Origin: JBAXSK01 sp044358815
Lineage (GTDB): Bacteria > Cyanobacteriota > Cyanobacteriia > Pseudanabaenales > Pseudanabaenaceae
Length of the DNA: 19,071 nucleotides
Direction: 5' to 3'
Assembly (NCBI GenBank): GCA_044358815.1
Contig: JBIKNH010000069.1
Span: 1-19,071, forward strand
Positions 1 through 7,717 of the stretch are shown here, in pieces. The translations under genes and the position numbers were made by a program. How positions within the stretch are numbered: the first letter of the stretch is position 1; every line of letters starts with the position of its first letter. Under the pieces are notes generated by a model. The model was given only the letters and a program-made list of their open reading frames with translations, was not told the origin of the DNA and did not search any database.

Positions 1-20
1 GGTGTACTACAAAAATCTCT

Positions 21-722
21 ATGAGCGAACCTTTTGCCGATAACTGGTCTTATCTCAGGGCGGAATTAGCATGGCTGGATCGGGTATTAATGCGAGCTTC
101 AGCCAAACAACAACAAACCCAAAAAGAAGTAGCGCGGGTGGCAAAACGTCCAGGGGATCAGGCTACGAGTTATTGGTGGCAAGGTTTACTTATGGGTGAT
201 CCCAGTCAGGGGGGGAGTTTACCGCCGGCTCCAGTGATGCATAATCATCCATTGGGCAGGTTTGGCGAAAAGATCGCAGTCAATTTCAGCGATAAAATTC
301 CCCTAGGGATTCCCTTACTTTGCGAGCGGTTGGGGGTGGGACAGTTTGAGCGTAATGTATTGTTGCTGTGTCTAGCGCCGGAAATTAGTCGCCGTTACGA
401 AAAGATTTATGCTTTCCTCAATGGTGATGGACAAAATCAGCCGACGGTGGATTTATGTTTACGCTTGTTTTGTCATAACGATCATCAGTGGCGGGAATGT
501 CGTCAGGCTTTTACTAGCAAAGCGCCTCTGATTAAGCGTCATATTGTGGAAATAGAATCACCCGTGAATAGCTCAAGTAGAACCTTATTAGCACAGGTTT
601 TATTTCTACCAGAAAAAATTGCTACTTATTGTTTAAGTGATCATGGTTCTTTATCTGCCATCGTGCCCAAACCAAGGCAGAAAGCAAAACCAGAAAAAAC
701 TATTTCGTCGGTTGAGTTGTAG
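21..722 (+). CDS. N-terminal-domain-only relative of a cyanobacterial AAA-family ATPase (233 aa)
   Basis: The protein resembles the N-terminal region of a cyanobacterial AAA-ATPase family that I recognise from its opening 'NW.YLRAEL.WLDR.L' (residues 8-23), the 'RVAK..GD..TS.WW' stretch (39-53), and a helical core with 'LLLCLAPEISRRYEKIYAFL' (114-133) and 'PTVDLCLRL' (141-149). Family members usually continue into a Walker A/B ATPase domain. Here the frame ends with a basic, low-complexity tail (about 215-233), and the next gene is on the opposite strand, so there is no room for the ATPase part. No Walker motifs are present. It is either a naturally short paralogue or a remnant of a longer gene; the intact frame and normal codon use favour a retained protein. 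The ATG at 21 begins the conserved region. Function is unknown. The gene converges on the DUF3288 gene with a 43 bp gap. Confidence 0.7.
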   Translation: MSEPFADNWSYLRAELAWLDRVLMRASAKQQQTQKEVARVAKRPGDQATSYWWQGLLMGDPSQGGSLPPAPVMHNHPLGRFGEKIAVNFSDKIPLGIPLLCERLGVGQFERNVLLLCLAPEISRRYEKIYAFLNGDGQNQPTVDLCLRLFCHNDHQWRECRQAFTSKAPLIKRHIVEIESPVNSSSRTLLAQVLFLPEKIATYCLSDHGSLSAIVPKPRQKAKPEKTISSVEL

Positions 723-765
723 ATCGCGCTGTTATAGATAGTAAATTTGGAGTAAATTCACTGCT

Positions 766-1053
766 TTACGCCCAATCTTCTTGCCCTTCATCTTGACTGA
801 TAAACACCTTACCCACCTGATGGATTTCCCTAGTTTTGGCGTAGAGAGTTTCAATGGTAAAACCCCATTTGGTAATCAGTTTCTCTAAATCCTTTTGAAT
901 ATCCCTTGCTCCTGGGAATCCATCATAACGGATACATAACCGCGCTAAGTCTGCAATATGTCTTTCCGTAGGCGTGACAGAATTTAGGAGTTCATTAACT
1001 ACTTGACGGTCTTTAGCATATTGAGGGTGACGTTGGTCTTTTCGTTCAGCCAT
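766..1053 (-). CDS. DUF3288 family protein (95 aa)
   Basis: A small, charged cytosolic protein with no signal peptide or membrane segment. It matches the cyanobacterial DUF3288 family as I remember it: 'KDQRHPQYAKDRQVVN' near the N-terminus (5-20), a central 'IADLARLCIRYDGFPGARDIQKDL' type segment, and the C-terminal 'YAKTREIHQ.GKV' followed by an acidic 'EDWA' end. Function is unknown. It lies 126 bp downstream of pilQ on the same strand, with an imperfect hairpin between them (1088-1122), so it may be read through from pilQ or have its own promoter. No clear Shine-Dalgarno precedes the ATG, which is common in cyanobacteria. Length is normal for the family. Confidence 0.8.
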   Translation of the reverse strand: MAERKDQRHPQYAKDRQVVNELLNSVTPTERHIADLARLCIRYDGFPGARDIQKDLEKLITKWGFTIETLYAKTREIHQVGKVFISQDEGQEDWA

Positions 1054-1087
1054 AGAGAATCAGATTCAGAAATTAAAACAGTAAAGC

Positions 1088-1122
1088 CTTCTCCCAGGAC
1101 GTTGAGGATGTCCTAGAAGAAG
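1088..1122 (-). terminator. Imperfect hairpin between pilQ and the DUF3288 gene
   Basis: Arms CTTCT-ccc-AGGAC and GTCCT-aga-AGAAG enclose a 9-nt loop, with a 3-nt internal mismatch. On the minus strand the hairpin is followed by a T-rich but interrupted stretch (about 1065-1085). It may be a weak pilQ terminator. Confidence 0.4.
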
Positions 1123-1179
1123 AGAATGAGTTTAGTTACAAGTTACAGAGTCGGGGAGTCAAACAGTCTAAAGGAGACG

Positions 1180-3612
1180 TTATTGGACTCTTTGTCCATT
1201 ACTGTCTAATACCCGCTGAGTTTCAGGATTCGGCTGATAGGTGTAGCCCCATGTGGCATTTTGGCTATCATCGATAATCCGAGGCGTAACTATGATCACG
1301 ACTTCACTACGTTCGTTAATGGACTGATCACTACGAAACAGAGCACCCAAAATCGGAATATCGCCCAAAATTGGTACCTTAGTAGTGGACTGACGATCAG
1401 AATCTCTAATCACCCCAGAGATGATTAGAGTTTGCCCGTCTCGGAGTCGGATTTGTCCCGAATTAAGTGTCCTCTTGGATAGAGGCGTATAGGATGTCGC
1501 AATACCCTGAATAGTTCCTAGAGGAACTTGGGCACCAGGCGCTTTAATGTCCGGAGAAACAGAAAGAGTCACAAACCCATTATCATCCACACGGAGTATT
1601 CTAATATTCAAAGCCAGACCAGCTTCTTCTCGCTTAATCTGCTGAGCAGGAAGGGTCTGGGCCACACCATTAAGGGTAACTGCTACAGTGGTGAAAGTAA
1701 TTTCTGTGGCCACATCTTGTGTCAGACTAATCTTTGCCTCTTCCCCTTCTTGCACTGTAAGAGTGGGATCAGTGAGGATCTTGCCACGACTAGTATCTAG
1801 TGCGGCACTCAGACCAAGAGTTAATCTTTGTGTGCCACCACCTCCTACTGGTGGAGTTGCAAAATCTAGGAAAAAGTTACCGCCATTAGAAACAGTGCTG
1901 GAAACTGTACCACCTGGTGTTACTAAACTTATATCACTGTTAAAGGTTTGGTTATCGGAAAGTTGTACCTCCATCACCTTCACATTCACGGCGACTTGCC
2001 GTTTGCGGCTATCAAGTCTCGCAATTTGAGCTTCCGCAAACTCAATTTGTTTTGGGGTTCCAACTAACGTAATAGAGTTACCACGCTCTTCAGCAATCAC
2101 CTGTAGACCCTTTAGCAAAGGTGACGCACCTGACTCAGCAGAAATCGCAACTGTTTCCAGGGTTGGGACAGATTCTGTTGGTACGTTCACAACTGTAGCT
2201 GCCGCAGAACCAATTGTGGCAGTCTGTGCGCCAGGAATTGGTCTCTGGCGATTGACAACCCGCGATGCCCCCAAACCGATCAAATAAGCAGAAGCTTCAC
2301 CCGCAGTGATCTGATTCAAACGATAACTCTTTGTGATGAGGTTCCGTAATGTTACCGGAAGCCGACTCGCTACAAAAATCGTATTCCCGATTCGATTAGA
2401 CTCTAAGCCAGTAATTCGCAAAATGTTATTGAACACATCTTGGGCTGGCTCATTCTCAACATCCAAACTGACAGGCTGACGAATTCCAGTAGCACCACCA
2501 GTTGCGCCTGCTGCCGGAGCCGCCCCTGCCCCCCCAGCAGCACTGCTCGACTCCGCAGAAACTACACTTAAATTCGCAATCCGAGCAATTAAAGTTAATA
2601 CCTCAATAGCTGGTGCATCCCGTAAAGTAATGCGAGGGACTCTTTCGGATGTTCCCAAATTCACTGTTTCTGACTGAATGCGATTTGTGGTAGTGGCGAT
2701 GTCCCCCACTGGTGGGGTAGTCAGAGGACGAAAAGGAGGGGTGACTCCAGGTACGCGCCCAGGCAATTGGGGCACAGTGGGGTTATTGATTGGGGGAACA
2801 GTACTGTTACCAGAAGTTGAGGCAGGGCTTGGACTTGCATTAGTAGTTTGCGCCACACGAGATTTACCATCAGGGCTAGTGATTGTAATCTGTGGCTGAA
2901 ACATGCCTGCAGAAGACAGTGTAGAGCTAGTTCCAGTGGTTGCCTGCTGCCGCAACACACCACTACTGTTTGCAGTTTCAGATGTAGGACTAGTTGGGTT
3001 AGGGCTGCCACTATTCTGGGCGGTTATATTAGGTGCGGCTGTATTGGGACGCGGTTGGGGGGGCACACTAGCCCTTGCGGTGTTAGCTTTGTCTGTACCA
3101 CCCTGGGCAACATTACCCTGGGCAACAGTTGTGGTTGGTAAATTCACACTGAACATCACGCCCCCTGGAATATCAGCGCGGTTCAAAGCATCTTTCGGAG
3201 AGATCTCAGCAGCAGTGGTGACTCGAATCTGTACTTGATTAACCCCAGACTGGATCGCTTCGACTCCAATTACATCAGGGGACAGATTAGCTTTAGCAAA
3301 GGAGGCATTGCCGCCCTTGAGTTGCAGTTTCGCTCCATTCAGAATTGCTACCCAAGTTTTTCCTTGACGGGTGTAGGAAATCTGGGGGCGGTCACTGCTG
3401 GCAAAGTTCACCCCTAAATTGAGACGGTTACCAGATACCTCTGCCGTTACATCGGTGATGCGGCTGGCGGCTTCGGGTAATGGGGCAGGCACTGAGGGGA
3501 CAGCAGCCTGCATATTTGCTTGACTTGCTTGGGCATGGACTGAAGGTACTACTAAAGCTTGGGGGCATAGCGTCGCGACCAGCAGCCAACTAGCTAATGA
3601 TTTACTGTTCAT
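1180..3612 (-). CDS. pilQ: Type IV pilus secretin PilQ (AMIN and secretin domains, 810 aa)
   Basis: This is the outer-membrane channel through which type IV pili exit the cell, needed for twitching motility and DNA uptake in cyanobacteria. Visible parts in order: signal peptide (1-27, ending VHAQ); AMIN domain (about 50-160) expected to bind peptidoglycan; a long Pro/Thr/Ser/Asn-rich linker (about 160-318); an STN/N0-like domain starting 'RVPRITLRDAPAIEVL' (324-339), interrupted by an Ala/Gly-rich insert (about 355-378); an N1-like domain (425-535); and the secretin domain (about 538-782) with 'ILTDPTLTVQEGEEA' and the hallmark 'VPILGDIPILGALF' (746-759). The length is typical. An AGGAG at 3623-3627 supports the ATG at 3612. 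The linker contains an in-frame 15-bp duplication (VAQGN/VAQGG, 163-172). The usual upstream partners pilM, pilN and pilO are not adjacent: the next gene upstream on this strand encodes a GAF protein about 615 bp away. Confidence 0.93.
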   Translation of the reverse strand: MNSKSLASWLLVATLCPQALVVPSVHAQASQANMQAAVPSVPAPLPEAASRITDVTAEVSGNRLNLGVNFASSDRPQISYTRQGKTWVAILNGAKLQLKGGNASFAKANLSPDVIGVEAIQSGVNQVQIRVTTAAEISPKDALNRADIPGGVMFSVNLPTTTVAQGNVAQGGTDKANTARASVPPQPRPNTAAPNITAQNSGSPNPTSPTSETANSSGVLRQQATTGTSSTLSSAGMFQPQITITSPDGKSRVAQTTNASPSPASTSGNSTVPPINNPTVPQLPGRVPGVTPPFRPLTTPPVGDIATTTNRIQSETVNLGTSERVPRITLRDAPAIEVLTLIARIANLSVVSAESSSAAGGAGAAPAAGATGGATGIRQPVSLDVENEPAQDVFNNILRITGLESNRIGNTIFVASRLPVTLRNLITKSYRLNQITAGEASAYLIGLGASRVVNRQRPIPGAQTATIGSAAATVVNVPTESVPTLETVAISAESGASPLLKGLQVIAEERGNSITLVGTPKQIEFAEAQIARLDSRKRQVAVNVKVMEVQLSDNQTFNSDISLVTPGGTVSSTVSNGGNFFLDFATPPVGGGGTQRLTLGLSAALDTSRGKILTDPTLTVQEGEEAKISLTQDVATEITFTTVAVTLNGVAQTLPAQQIKREEAGLALNIRILRVDDNGFVTLSVSPDIKAPGAQVPLGTIQGIATSYTPLSKRTLNSGQIRLRDGQTLIISGVIRDSDRQSTTKVPILGDIPILGALFRSDQSINERSEVVIIVTPRIIDDSQNATWGYTYQPNPETQRVLDSNGQRVQ
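3100..3129. repeat. 15-bp tandem duplication inside the pilQ linker
   Basis: ACCCTGGGCAACATT is followed directly by ACCCTGGGCAACAGT (14 of 15 identical). It is in frame and duplicates the pentapeptide VAQGN/VAQGG in the low-complexity linker of PilQ. Confidence 0.8.
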
Positions 3613-4121
3613 AACCTAAAAACTCCTGTGAGCACCATGTAATGCATTTTAATGAACTAGTTTTTTGTGACCACTCAGCTTTGTAGAGAGCTTTGTAATG
3701 GGGCTTGATCATAGGGGATTATGCAACTGGCGATTGCGACTGTCTTTGCCACCCGAAACACCACACACCCAAACCACAACGCAAAAGTTTATACATCTAC
3801 AAACTTTAAGGCGTGTTTTTGACACAATTTATGACGGCACAGCTTAGCACAGAATGGGTTTTTTGACCGAACTATAAGTAAATTAAATTTTTTTGCGTCA
3901 TACCATTTGACTAACTATTTGACTAACCACTTGGTTAATCTAGATTTCTGACCAGTCCGCCCCGCTCTGATGTCCATCACTGCTTCATCGCTCCCCATTG
4001 CAAAAAGAACCCAAAAGACCCAAAAATCAATCCATTAAACCAAGATATAAAATATCCATGAAAAATAAAATAAACATAAAAATAAACATGAAAGTACACA
4101 TAACCTCAAAACACAAATAAA
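3613..4121. other. Gene-free region upstream of pilQ
   Basis: No credible coding frame was found between pilQ and the terminator of the GAF gene. The region must hold the pilQ promoter (minus strand), but I could not place -35/-10 boxes with confidence. It carries a 12-bp tandem duplication at 3905-3928 (ATTTGACTAACT/ATTTGACTAACC). A 68-residue minus-strand frame at 4035-4241 overlaps the GAF gene end and its terminator and is not considered a gene. Confidence 0.6.
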
Positions 4122-4157
4122 CCTCTGGTTACCCAAGGTAATGGGTGACGGCAGAGG
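4122..4157 (-). terminator. Hairpin terminator of the GAF-domain gene
   Basis: The arms CCTCTG-GTTACCCA and TGGGTGAC-gg-CAGAGG pair over 14 positions with one G-T wobble and a 2-nt bulge, around a 6-nt loop. Read on the minus strand, the stem is followed by a T-rich run (TTTATTTGTGTTTT). It lies about 70 bp beyond the stop codon of the minus-strand gene at 4228. Confidence 0.75.
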
Positions 4158-4227
4158 CTTTGCAAGTAATGAGTCTGATAAATTTAATGAAGCACTAATA
4201 AAACAAGATGTATTACTGGGACGAAAT

Positions 4228-4869
4228 TCAACTGAGAGCATAGGGGTCGGGTTGGACTGCCTCTAGTGACAAGGTTTGATGATTAGCCAAAATCTCACAA
4301 GTCTTTTGGATTAACCACCGATCTTGTCCTCGTCCTTCTGACATAAAAAATAATGCGATACCTTCAGGAGTGGCTTTTACTAAGGGATCGTTGGGAGATA
4401 CTGAAATTAAGGGCACAGCTAAACCAGCTTTAACCTGAAAAGCACGGGCAATTTGATTCCGCAAAAAATGATGTTCAGAATGGGTCGAAGCATCACTAAT
4501 CCATTCCCAATGCCCGTTGGACCATGCCCGCCCTGGTAGACCTTCACCAGCATCTACCAAAAACCCCCGACTACAAGACCAAAAATTTTCCCAAGCATGA
4601 AGCTCTAGGAATGATTGCCTGGAGTCCATTGCCCAGATTTGACTCAATTCGAGCAAAGTATTTCCACGATCCCCAGGAATCAGTGATGGAACTTGGGGTT
4701 GATTTGGTTGAGAGTTTACAGGCAACCAAATCTCGCTATATTGCCAGTCAGTTTGCTCTAAAACATCTTTGATGGCTAGAGCCAAATGAGCGGTGGATTC
4801 ATTAGGATTTACTGCAATCTCTTGGCAGGCAATTTGATGGGTAATTACTTCTGGTGCGTCAGCTAGCAT
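4228..4869 (-). CDS. Stand-alone GAF-domain protein (213 aa)
   Basis: A soluble protein made almost entirely of one GAF domain (about 28-196). Diagnostic segments are 'WQYSEIWLP' (42-50), 'GEGLPGRAW' (108-116), 'WEWISD' (121-126), 'FLRNQIARAFQVKAGLAVPL' (135-154) and 'IALFFMSEGRGQDRWLIQ' (171-188). This GAF subtype is common in sensor histidine kinases and response modules of cyanobacteria, but here no kinase, cyclase or DNA-binding domain is attached. The conserved chromophore-binding cysteine of phytochrome-type GAF domains is not evident in the expected context, so a bilin ligand is not supported. The ATG at 4869 has an AGGTGA about 8 nt upstream. A strong hairpin terminator follows at 4122-4157, so the gene is probably monocistronic. 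It likely acts as a signalling or ligand-binding subunit; partner unknown. Confidence 0.8.
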   Translation of the reverse strand: MLADAPEVITHQIACQEIAVNPNESTAHLALAIKDVLEQTDWQYSEIWLPVNSQPNQPQVPSLIPGDRGNTLLELSQIWAMDSRQSFLELHAWENFWSCSRGFLVDAGEGLPGRAWSNGHWEWISDASTHSEHHFLRNQIARAFQVKAGLAVPLISVSPNDPLVKATPEGIALFFMSEGRGQDRWLIQKTCEILANHQTLSLEAVQPDPYALS

Positions 4870-5251
4870 AGTTTATTCACCTAATAAATCATCTTCTAAT
4901 GGTATCTTAATATTTTCTTAATAATCATGATCAATAATTCTCAATGAGTTGGTCACACCAGATTATTAGAGATTATTAGTGCTAGCAAAAGCAGCAGTGA
5001 TTATGACAATAACTAACCTCGCTTGAACAAAAGGTATTATGCAGTACAGATTGCTTTTATTTCCCTTAATCGTATAAAAAAATCACTAGCCATTGAGCAG
5101 GCAATCACTTAAGAAACTTCAATTCTTAATAAAAGTGATAAAACCTATCAAAAAATAGAAGTCTAGGCAGGCTGAGCATGACTTATAAGTTAACTAAGGT
5201 TAAGGGAAATGAATTTTTAGCAGTTTACATCTGGTGTTACATCTACAAAAC
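4870..5251. other. Gene-free region between the GAF gene and the pilin-like cluster
   Basis: An AT-rich region with no coding frame. It includes a perfect 10-bp tandem duplication (AGATTATTAG, 4960-4979). I see no convincing terminator for the gene at 5252 nor a clear promoter for the GAF gene. Confidence 0.5.
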
Positions 5252-5842
5252 TTAGCTCATAAACTCTCGCCCCTCAAAATTAGCAGGACAAATAATCTTG
5301 CCTGCTTTGAAAGTTGGTTTAGGGGGTTTACCTGAGTTTGGCAAATTGGCTATGCAGGTTGTACCTATCACTGCTTTCTGTTTAGGATCGTAGATGATGG
5401 CAGCAACCACCCCAGGGATTTTTGCCTGAGATAAGCCCAACTTAAAGAAGTCATTGAATAGGACTTTGGGGGTGGCATACATAAAAGCCCGATCTTGCTC
5501 TACTTCAAAAGAGAATTGGTACCCTTTACTTTCATGCTTTGCGGTCATTGCTGGGTCTTCGTAATATGCTTGAATTACTGCATCTACTGATTTTCCAAAT
5601 ATTTGATGCTTAGCGAAATATGACTTTTGGACTCTTATGAAATTGGAAGATTCCCAAAGCGCTGAGTTACCGCAAGCACAGCCAACTGGTACTTCAATAA
5701 AACACACACCAATACCAACGGGAATAGCACAAATTCCAAGCGCTAACAAAAGTTTTGGTAAGGATATCTGAAAACTCTTATTCCATATTGACAATGAAAC
5801 CACTGGTACGGATAACTTTAGATGACTATTCTTTCTTACCAT
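5252..5842 (-). CDS. Membrane-anchored type IV pilin-like G/H family protein, copy A (196 aa)
   Basis: One N-terminal membrane segment (about 31-50, 'LLLALGICAIPVGIGVCFIE') is followed by 'VPVGCACGN' (51-59) and an extracytoplasmic domain. The domain resembles the C-terminal part of cyanobacterial pilin-like G/H proteins: a helix after the anchor, a 'KHQIFGKS' segment, a 'YQFSFEVEQDRAF.YATPK' strand pair, and a C-terminal Cys-containing hairpin. Cysteines at 55, 57, 163 and 185 are all matched in the paralogue at 6497. Unlike a true prepilin there is no Gly-Phe-Thr-Leu-Ile-Glu processing site, so PilD cleavage is not predicted. About 55-60% of residues match the copy-B protein in the conserved half by eye. 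It lies 183 bp downstream of the small exported-protein gene on the same strand, which may place it in the same transcription unit. Role unknown. Confidence 0.7.
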   Translation of the reverse strand: MVRKNSHLKLSVPVVSLSIWNKSFQISLPKLLLALGICAIPVGIGVCFIEVPVGCACGNSALWESSNFIRVQKSYFAKHQIFGKSVDAVIQAYYEDPAMTAKHESKGYQFSFEVEQDRAFMYATPKVLFNDFFKLGLSQAKIPGVVAAIIYDPKQKAVIGTTCIANLPNSGKPPKPTFKAGKIICPANFEGREFMS

Positions 5843-5867
5843 GACAAAACCCCCAGCGGCTTAGTTC

Positions 5868-5939
5868 TTAGACACTGCAATTAGGCACTGCAAAAGGTAT
5901 GGCAATTCGCCGTTATTTAATCAATCTTGATCAATCTTG
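5868..5939. repeat. Two tandem micro-duplications upstream of the copy-A pilin-like gene
   Basis: 5868-5893 holds TTAGACACTGCAA/TTAGGCACTGCAA (13-bp unit, 12 of 13 identical). 5920-5939 holds ATCAATCTTG twice (perfect 10-bp unit). Both are non-coding. Confidence 0.85.
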
Positions 5940-6025
5940 CCTAAACTGTTTACGTGCCGCAGTCTAATTTTAGCTTAAAGTTTGAGTAATGGGAATTGCT
6001 ATGTTGTGAATATTAATTGTTGATC

Positions 6026-6478
6026 TTACCGACGATCACGAGGTGACAGATTTTGCCAGAAAAACGGCTGCTCACTATTAAGGCATTGGTTCATTTCGGG
6101 ACTAGTTTCCAAAGACTCCTCAGTTTCAACTAGGTTATACAAACTTCCTAAAACCACATTATTATTTTTATCCACTTCTCCGAACCGAATTTGACGCGGC
6201 TCTTGCTGGGTTTCGCTCACACCTAATTTTCTAAAGTTATAAATCACATAGGTGCGCCTGTCACTTTGCTTTTTGAGAAGTTCCATAGATGCAACTGTCA
6301 CCCCACGAGCGGACATACCTTGATAGCAAACTCTATCACCTTGGGAGGCGATGCGAATGTAGAAGGAACGCCCTCCATAATAGAGTCCATTTTCTATGGC
6401 AAAAGCGGGACTGCCCAGAGCAGTGGCACCGATGGCAATGGCGGCAGTCAATCTAAATCCTAAATCCCTGTAAATCAT
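6026..6478 (-). CDS. Small exported protein of unknown function (150 aa)
   Basis: It has a clear signal peptide (1-27, with a hydrophobic run 'AAIAIGATALGSPAFA'), so the mature part is periplasmic or secreted. The mature protein begins 'IENGLYYGGRSFYIRIASQGDRVCYQGMSARGVTVAS'. This pattern (GLY.GG...I.IA.QGDR.CYQG) is one I associate with uncharacterised small exported cyanobacterial proteins. Two cysteines are seen in the mature part, in 'VCYQG' and 'QCLNS', possibly a disulfide. The ATG at 6478 has an AAGGATA about 10 nt upstream. It starts only 18 bp after the stop of the pilin-like gene at 6497, so the two are almost surely co-transcribed. Its position between two pilin-like paralogues suggests a shared envelope role, but this is inference. 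Confidence 0.75.
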   Translation of the reverse strand: MIYRDLGFRLTAAIAIGATALGSPAFAIENGLYYGGRSFYIRIASQGDRVCYQGMSARGVTVASMELLKKQSDRRTYVIYNFRKLGVSETQQEPRQIRFGEVDKNNNVVLGSLYNLVETEESLETSPEMNQCLNSEQPFFWQNLSPRDRR

Positions 6479-6496
6479 TAGAGTTCTATCCTTGCT

Positions 6497-7081
6497 CTAT
6501 TGTCCAGAACTACGGGCTGAAAAGTTATCGGGACAAATAATTTGACCTGCTTTGAAAATCGGTCTGGGGGGTCTACCTGAATTTGGTATATTAGAGATAC
6601 ATGTTTCCCTAACCAGCCTCTTCTGTTTCGCATCATAGACGATAGCACTGACCACACCGTCAATTGATGCCCGAGATAATCCTAACCTAAAAAAATCATT
6701 GAATACTACATTGGGTGTAGCATAGAAAAAAGCCCTATCCTGCGCTACTTCAATGGAATATCGATGGCGGCGAGTTGGTGTCATCAACCCTGGCAATTCT
6801 TCAGTTGAACTGGTAAACTTTTGATTTTCTGTAAAGTACCATTCTTGATATCTGGTGAACATCCCTGCCTTCCCAATCGCCGGATTCCCACAGCCACAGC
6901 CAACTGGTACTTGAATCAAATATGCGCCAATACCAACGGGAATAGCACAAATCCCGAGGGATAACAGAGTTTTTTTTCGGGAGAGATTGCCAAAGGGAAG
7001 CCTAAATTTTTTGTTCTGTAATGACTCTGGCACTGCTGATGCAGATAATTTCTGATCTTCATTCTCTTTTATCATGACCAA
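6497..7081 (-). CDS. Membrane-anchored type IV pilin-like G/H family protein, copy B (194 aa)
   Basis: A charged cytoplasmic N-terminus (1-36) precedes a single membrane segment (about 38-58) and then 'VPVGCGCGN' (58-66). The outer domain has the segment 'YQEWYFTENQKFTSSTEEL', which closely resembles the 'AYYLE..KFTSS..EL' block of cyanobacterial pilin-like G/H proteins, then 'HRYSIEVAQDRAFFYATPNVVFNDFFRLGLS'. Cysteines 62, 64, 161 and 183 match copy A. No class III prepilin leader is present, so this looks like a pilin-type globular domain on an ordinary anchor. It is the first gene of a probable operon with the exported protein (18 bp gap) and perhaps copy A. An alternative start is the Met at residue 3; the ATG at 7081 gives the longest product. 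Confidence 0.72.
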   Translation of the reverse strand: MVMIKENEDQKLSASAVPESLQNKKFRLPFGNLSRKKTLLSLGICAIPVGIGAYLIQVPVGCGCGNPAIGKAGMFTRYQEWYFTENQKFTSSTEELPGLMTPTRRHRYSIEVAQDRAFFYATPNVVFNDFFRLGLSRASIDGVVSAIVYDAKQKRLVRETCISNIPNSGRPPRPIFKAGQIICPDNFSARSSGQ

Positions 7082-7195
7082 ACTCTCCTAGAGCAGTTTA
7101 GGGTTTCAGGGAACTATGCCAGGTATTGTGAAAGGTGCGGTAAACTTGCGATCAATTCTTTCACATTTAAACTTCATATTTAAACTTTATGTTTA

Positions 7196-7334
7196 GAGCG
7201 TGTTTGAGAAGTTTTGATCCCCTCCTAGCCCCCTTAAAAAGGGGAGAAAGACTATAAAAGTGCCCCTTTCTAAGGGGAATTTAGGGGGATCAATCATTGC
7301 TTTTAGCGGATATGCAGACTTCCCAAATACCCTC
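7196..7334 (+). mobile_element. MITE-like element, copy 1 (139 bp, TTA flanks)
   Basis: The element starts GAGCGTGTTTGAGAAGT and ends with the reverse complement of GAGGGTATTTGGGAAGT, giving imperfect terminal inverted repeats. TTA flanks it on both sides (7193-7195 and 7335-7337), fitting a 3-bp target duplication. The core (7216-7291, GATCCCC to GGGGGATC) is itself a GC-rich palindrome able to form a long hairpin. It has no coding capacity. A second copy lies at 13667-13806 with its ends in the opposite orientation. TNA-type 3-bp duplications are known for part of the IS5 family, so mobilisation by an IS5-like transposase is possible, but this is inference. Confidence 0.82.
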
Positions 7335-7645
7335 TTAAAGTTCACGGTTGAAAAGTTTACGGTTGAATTTATTGATATTTTACCACGATGACTAAAATTA
7401 GCAAACTATAACAATCACAATTCTATACATAAACTAATAATAAAGACTAGGGTGATCGGTTAAGCATTGTTTAAGACTTATTTGTTAAAACTCTCTAAAA
7501 TCTTCCGGATTATAGAAAAGATGAGAATCAAGAATTGTTTATCTAGGATTTGGAATGGTCTCAAATAACTATCAGAACTGACTAGGAACTAATGGAAAAT
7601 ACTAGAAATAACTACCTGTGAAATGATCTGTGAACCTAGGTCAAG

Positions 7646-7671
7646 TTTGTCTGGTAATTTTGTCTGGTAAT
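7646..7671. repeat. Perfect 13-bp tandem duplication
   Basis: TTTGTCTGGTAAT occurs twice without spacer, about 45 bp before the DUF39 gene start. It is non-coding. Confidence 0.9.
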
Positions 7672-7717
7672 ATAACCTCTTGGATCTCCCGTTGCTCTGC
7701 CTTTACCTCACCGACCT

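Larger units (their letters stand above)
7082..7717. other. Divergent gene-free region holding a MITE and tandem duplications
   Basis: The gap between the divergent pilin-like operon and the DUF39 gene contains the MITE-like element at 7196-7334 and AT-rich sequence, and no credible coding frame. Three tandem duplications flank the element: 7165-7190 (13-bp unit, 12 of 13), 7337-7366 (AAAGTTCACGGTTGA/AAAGTTTACGGTTGA, 14 of 15) and 7646-7671 (TTTGTCTGGTAAT twice, perfect). Promoters for both flanking genes must lie here but could not be fixed. Confidence 0.6.

Noticed and set aside
2721..3011. 96-residue minus-strand frame and several plus-strand frames inside pilQ
   Set aside because: Shadows of the pilQ coding sequence in its low-complexity linker, with no independent support.
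4035..4241. 68-residue minus-strand frame
   Set aside because: It overlaps the 3' end of the GAF gene and spans that gene's terminator hairpin; no family resemblance.
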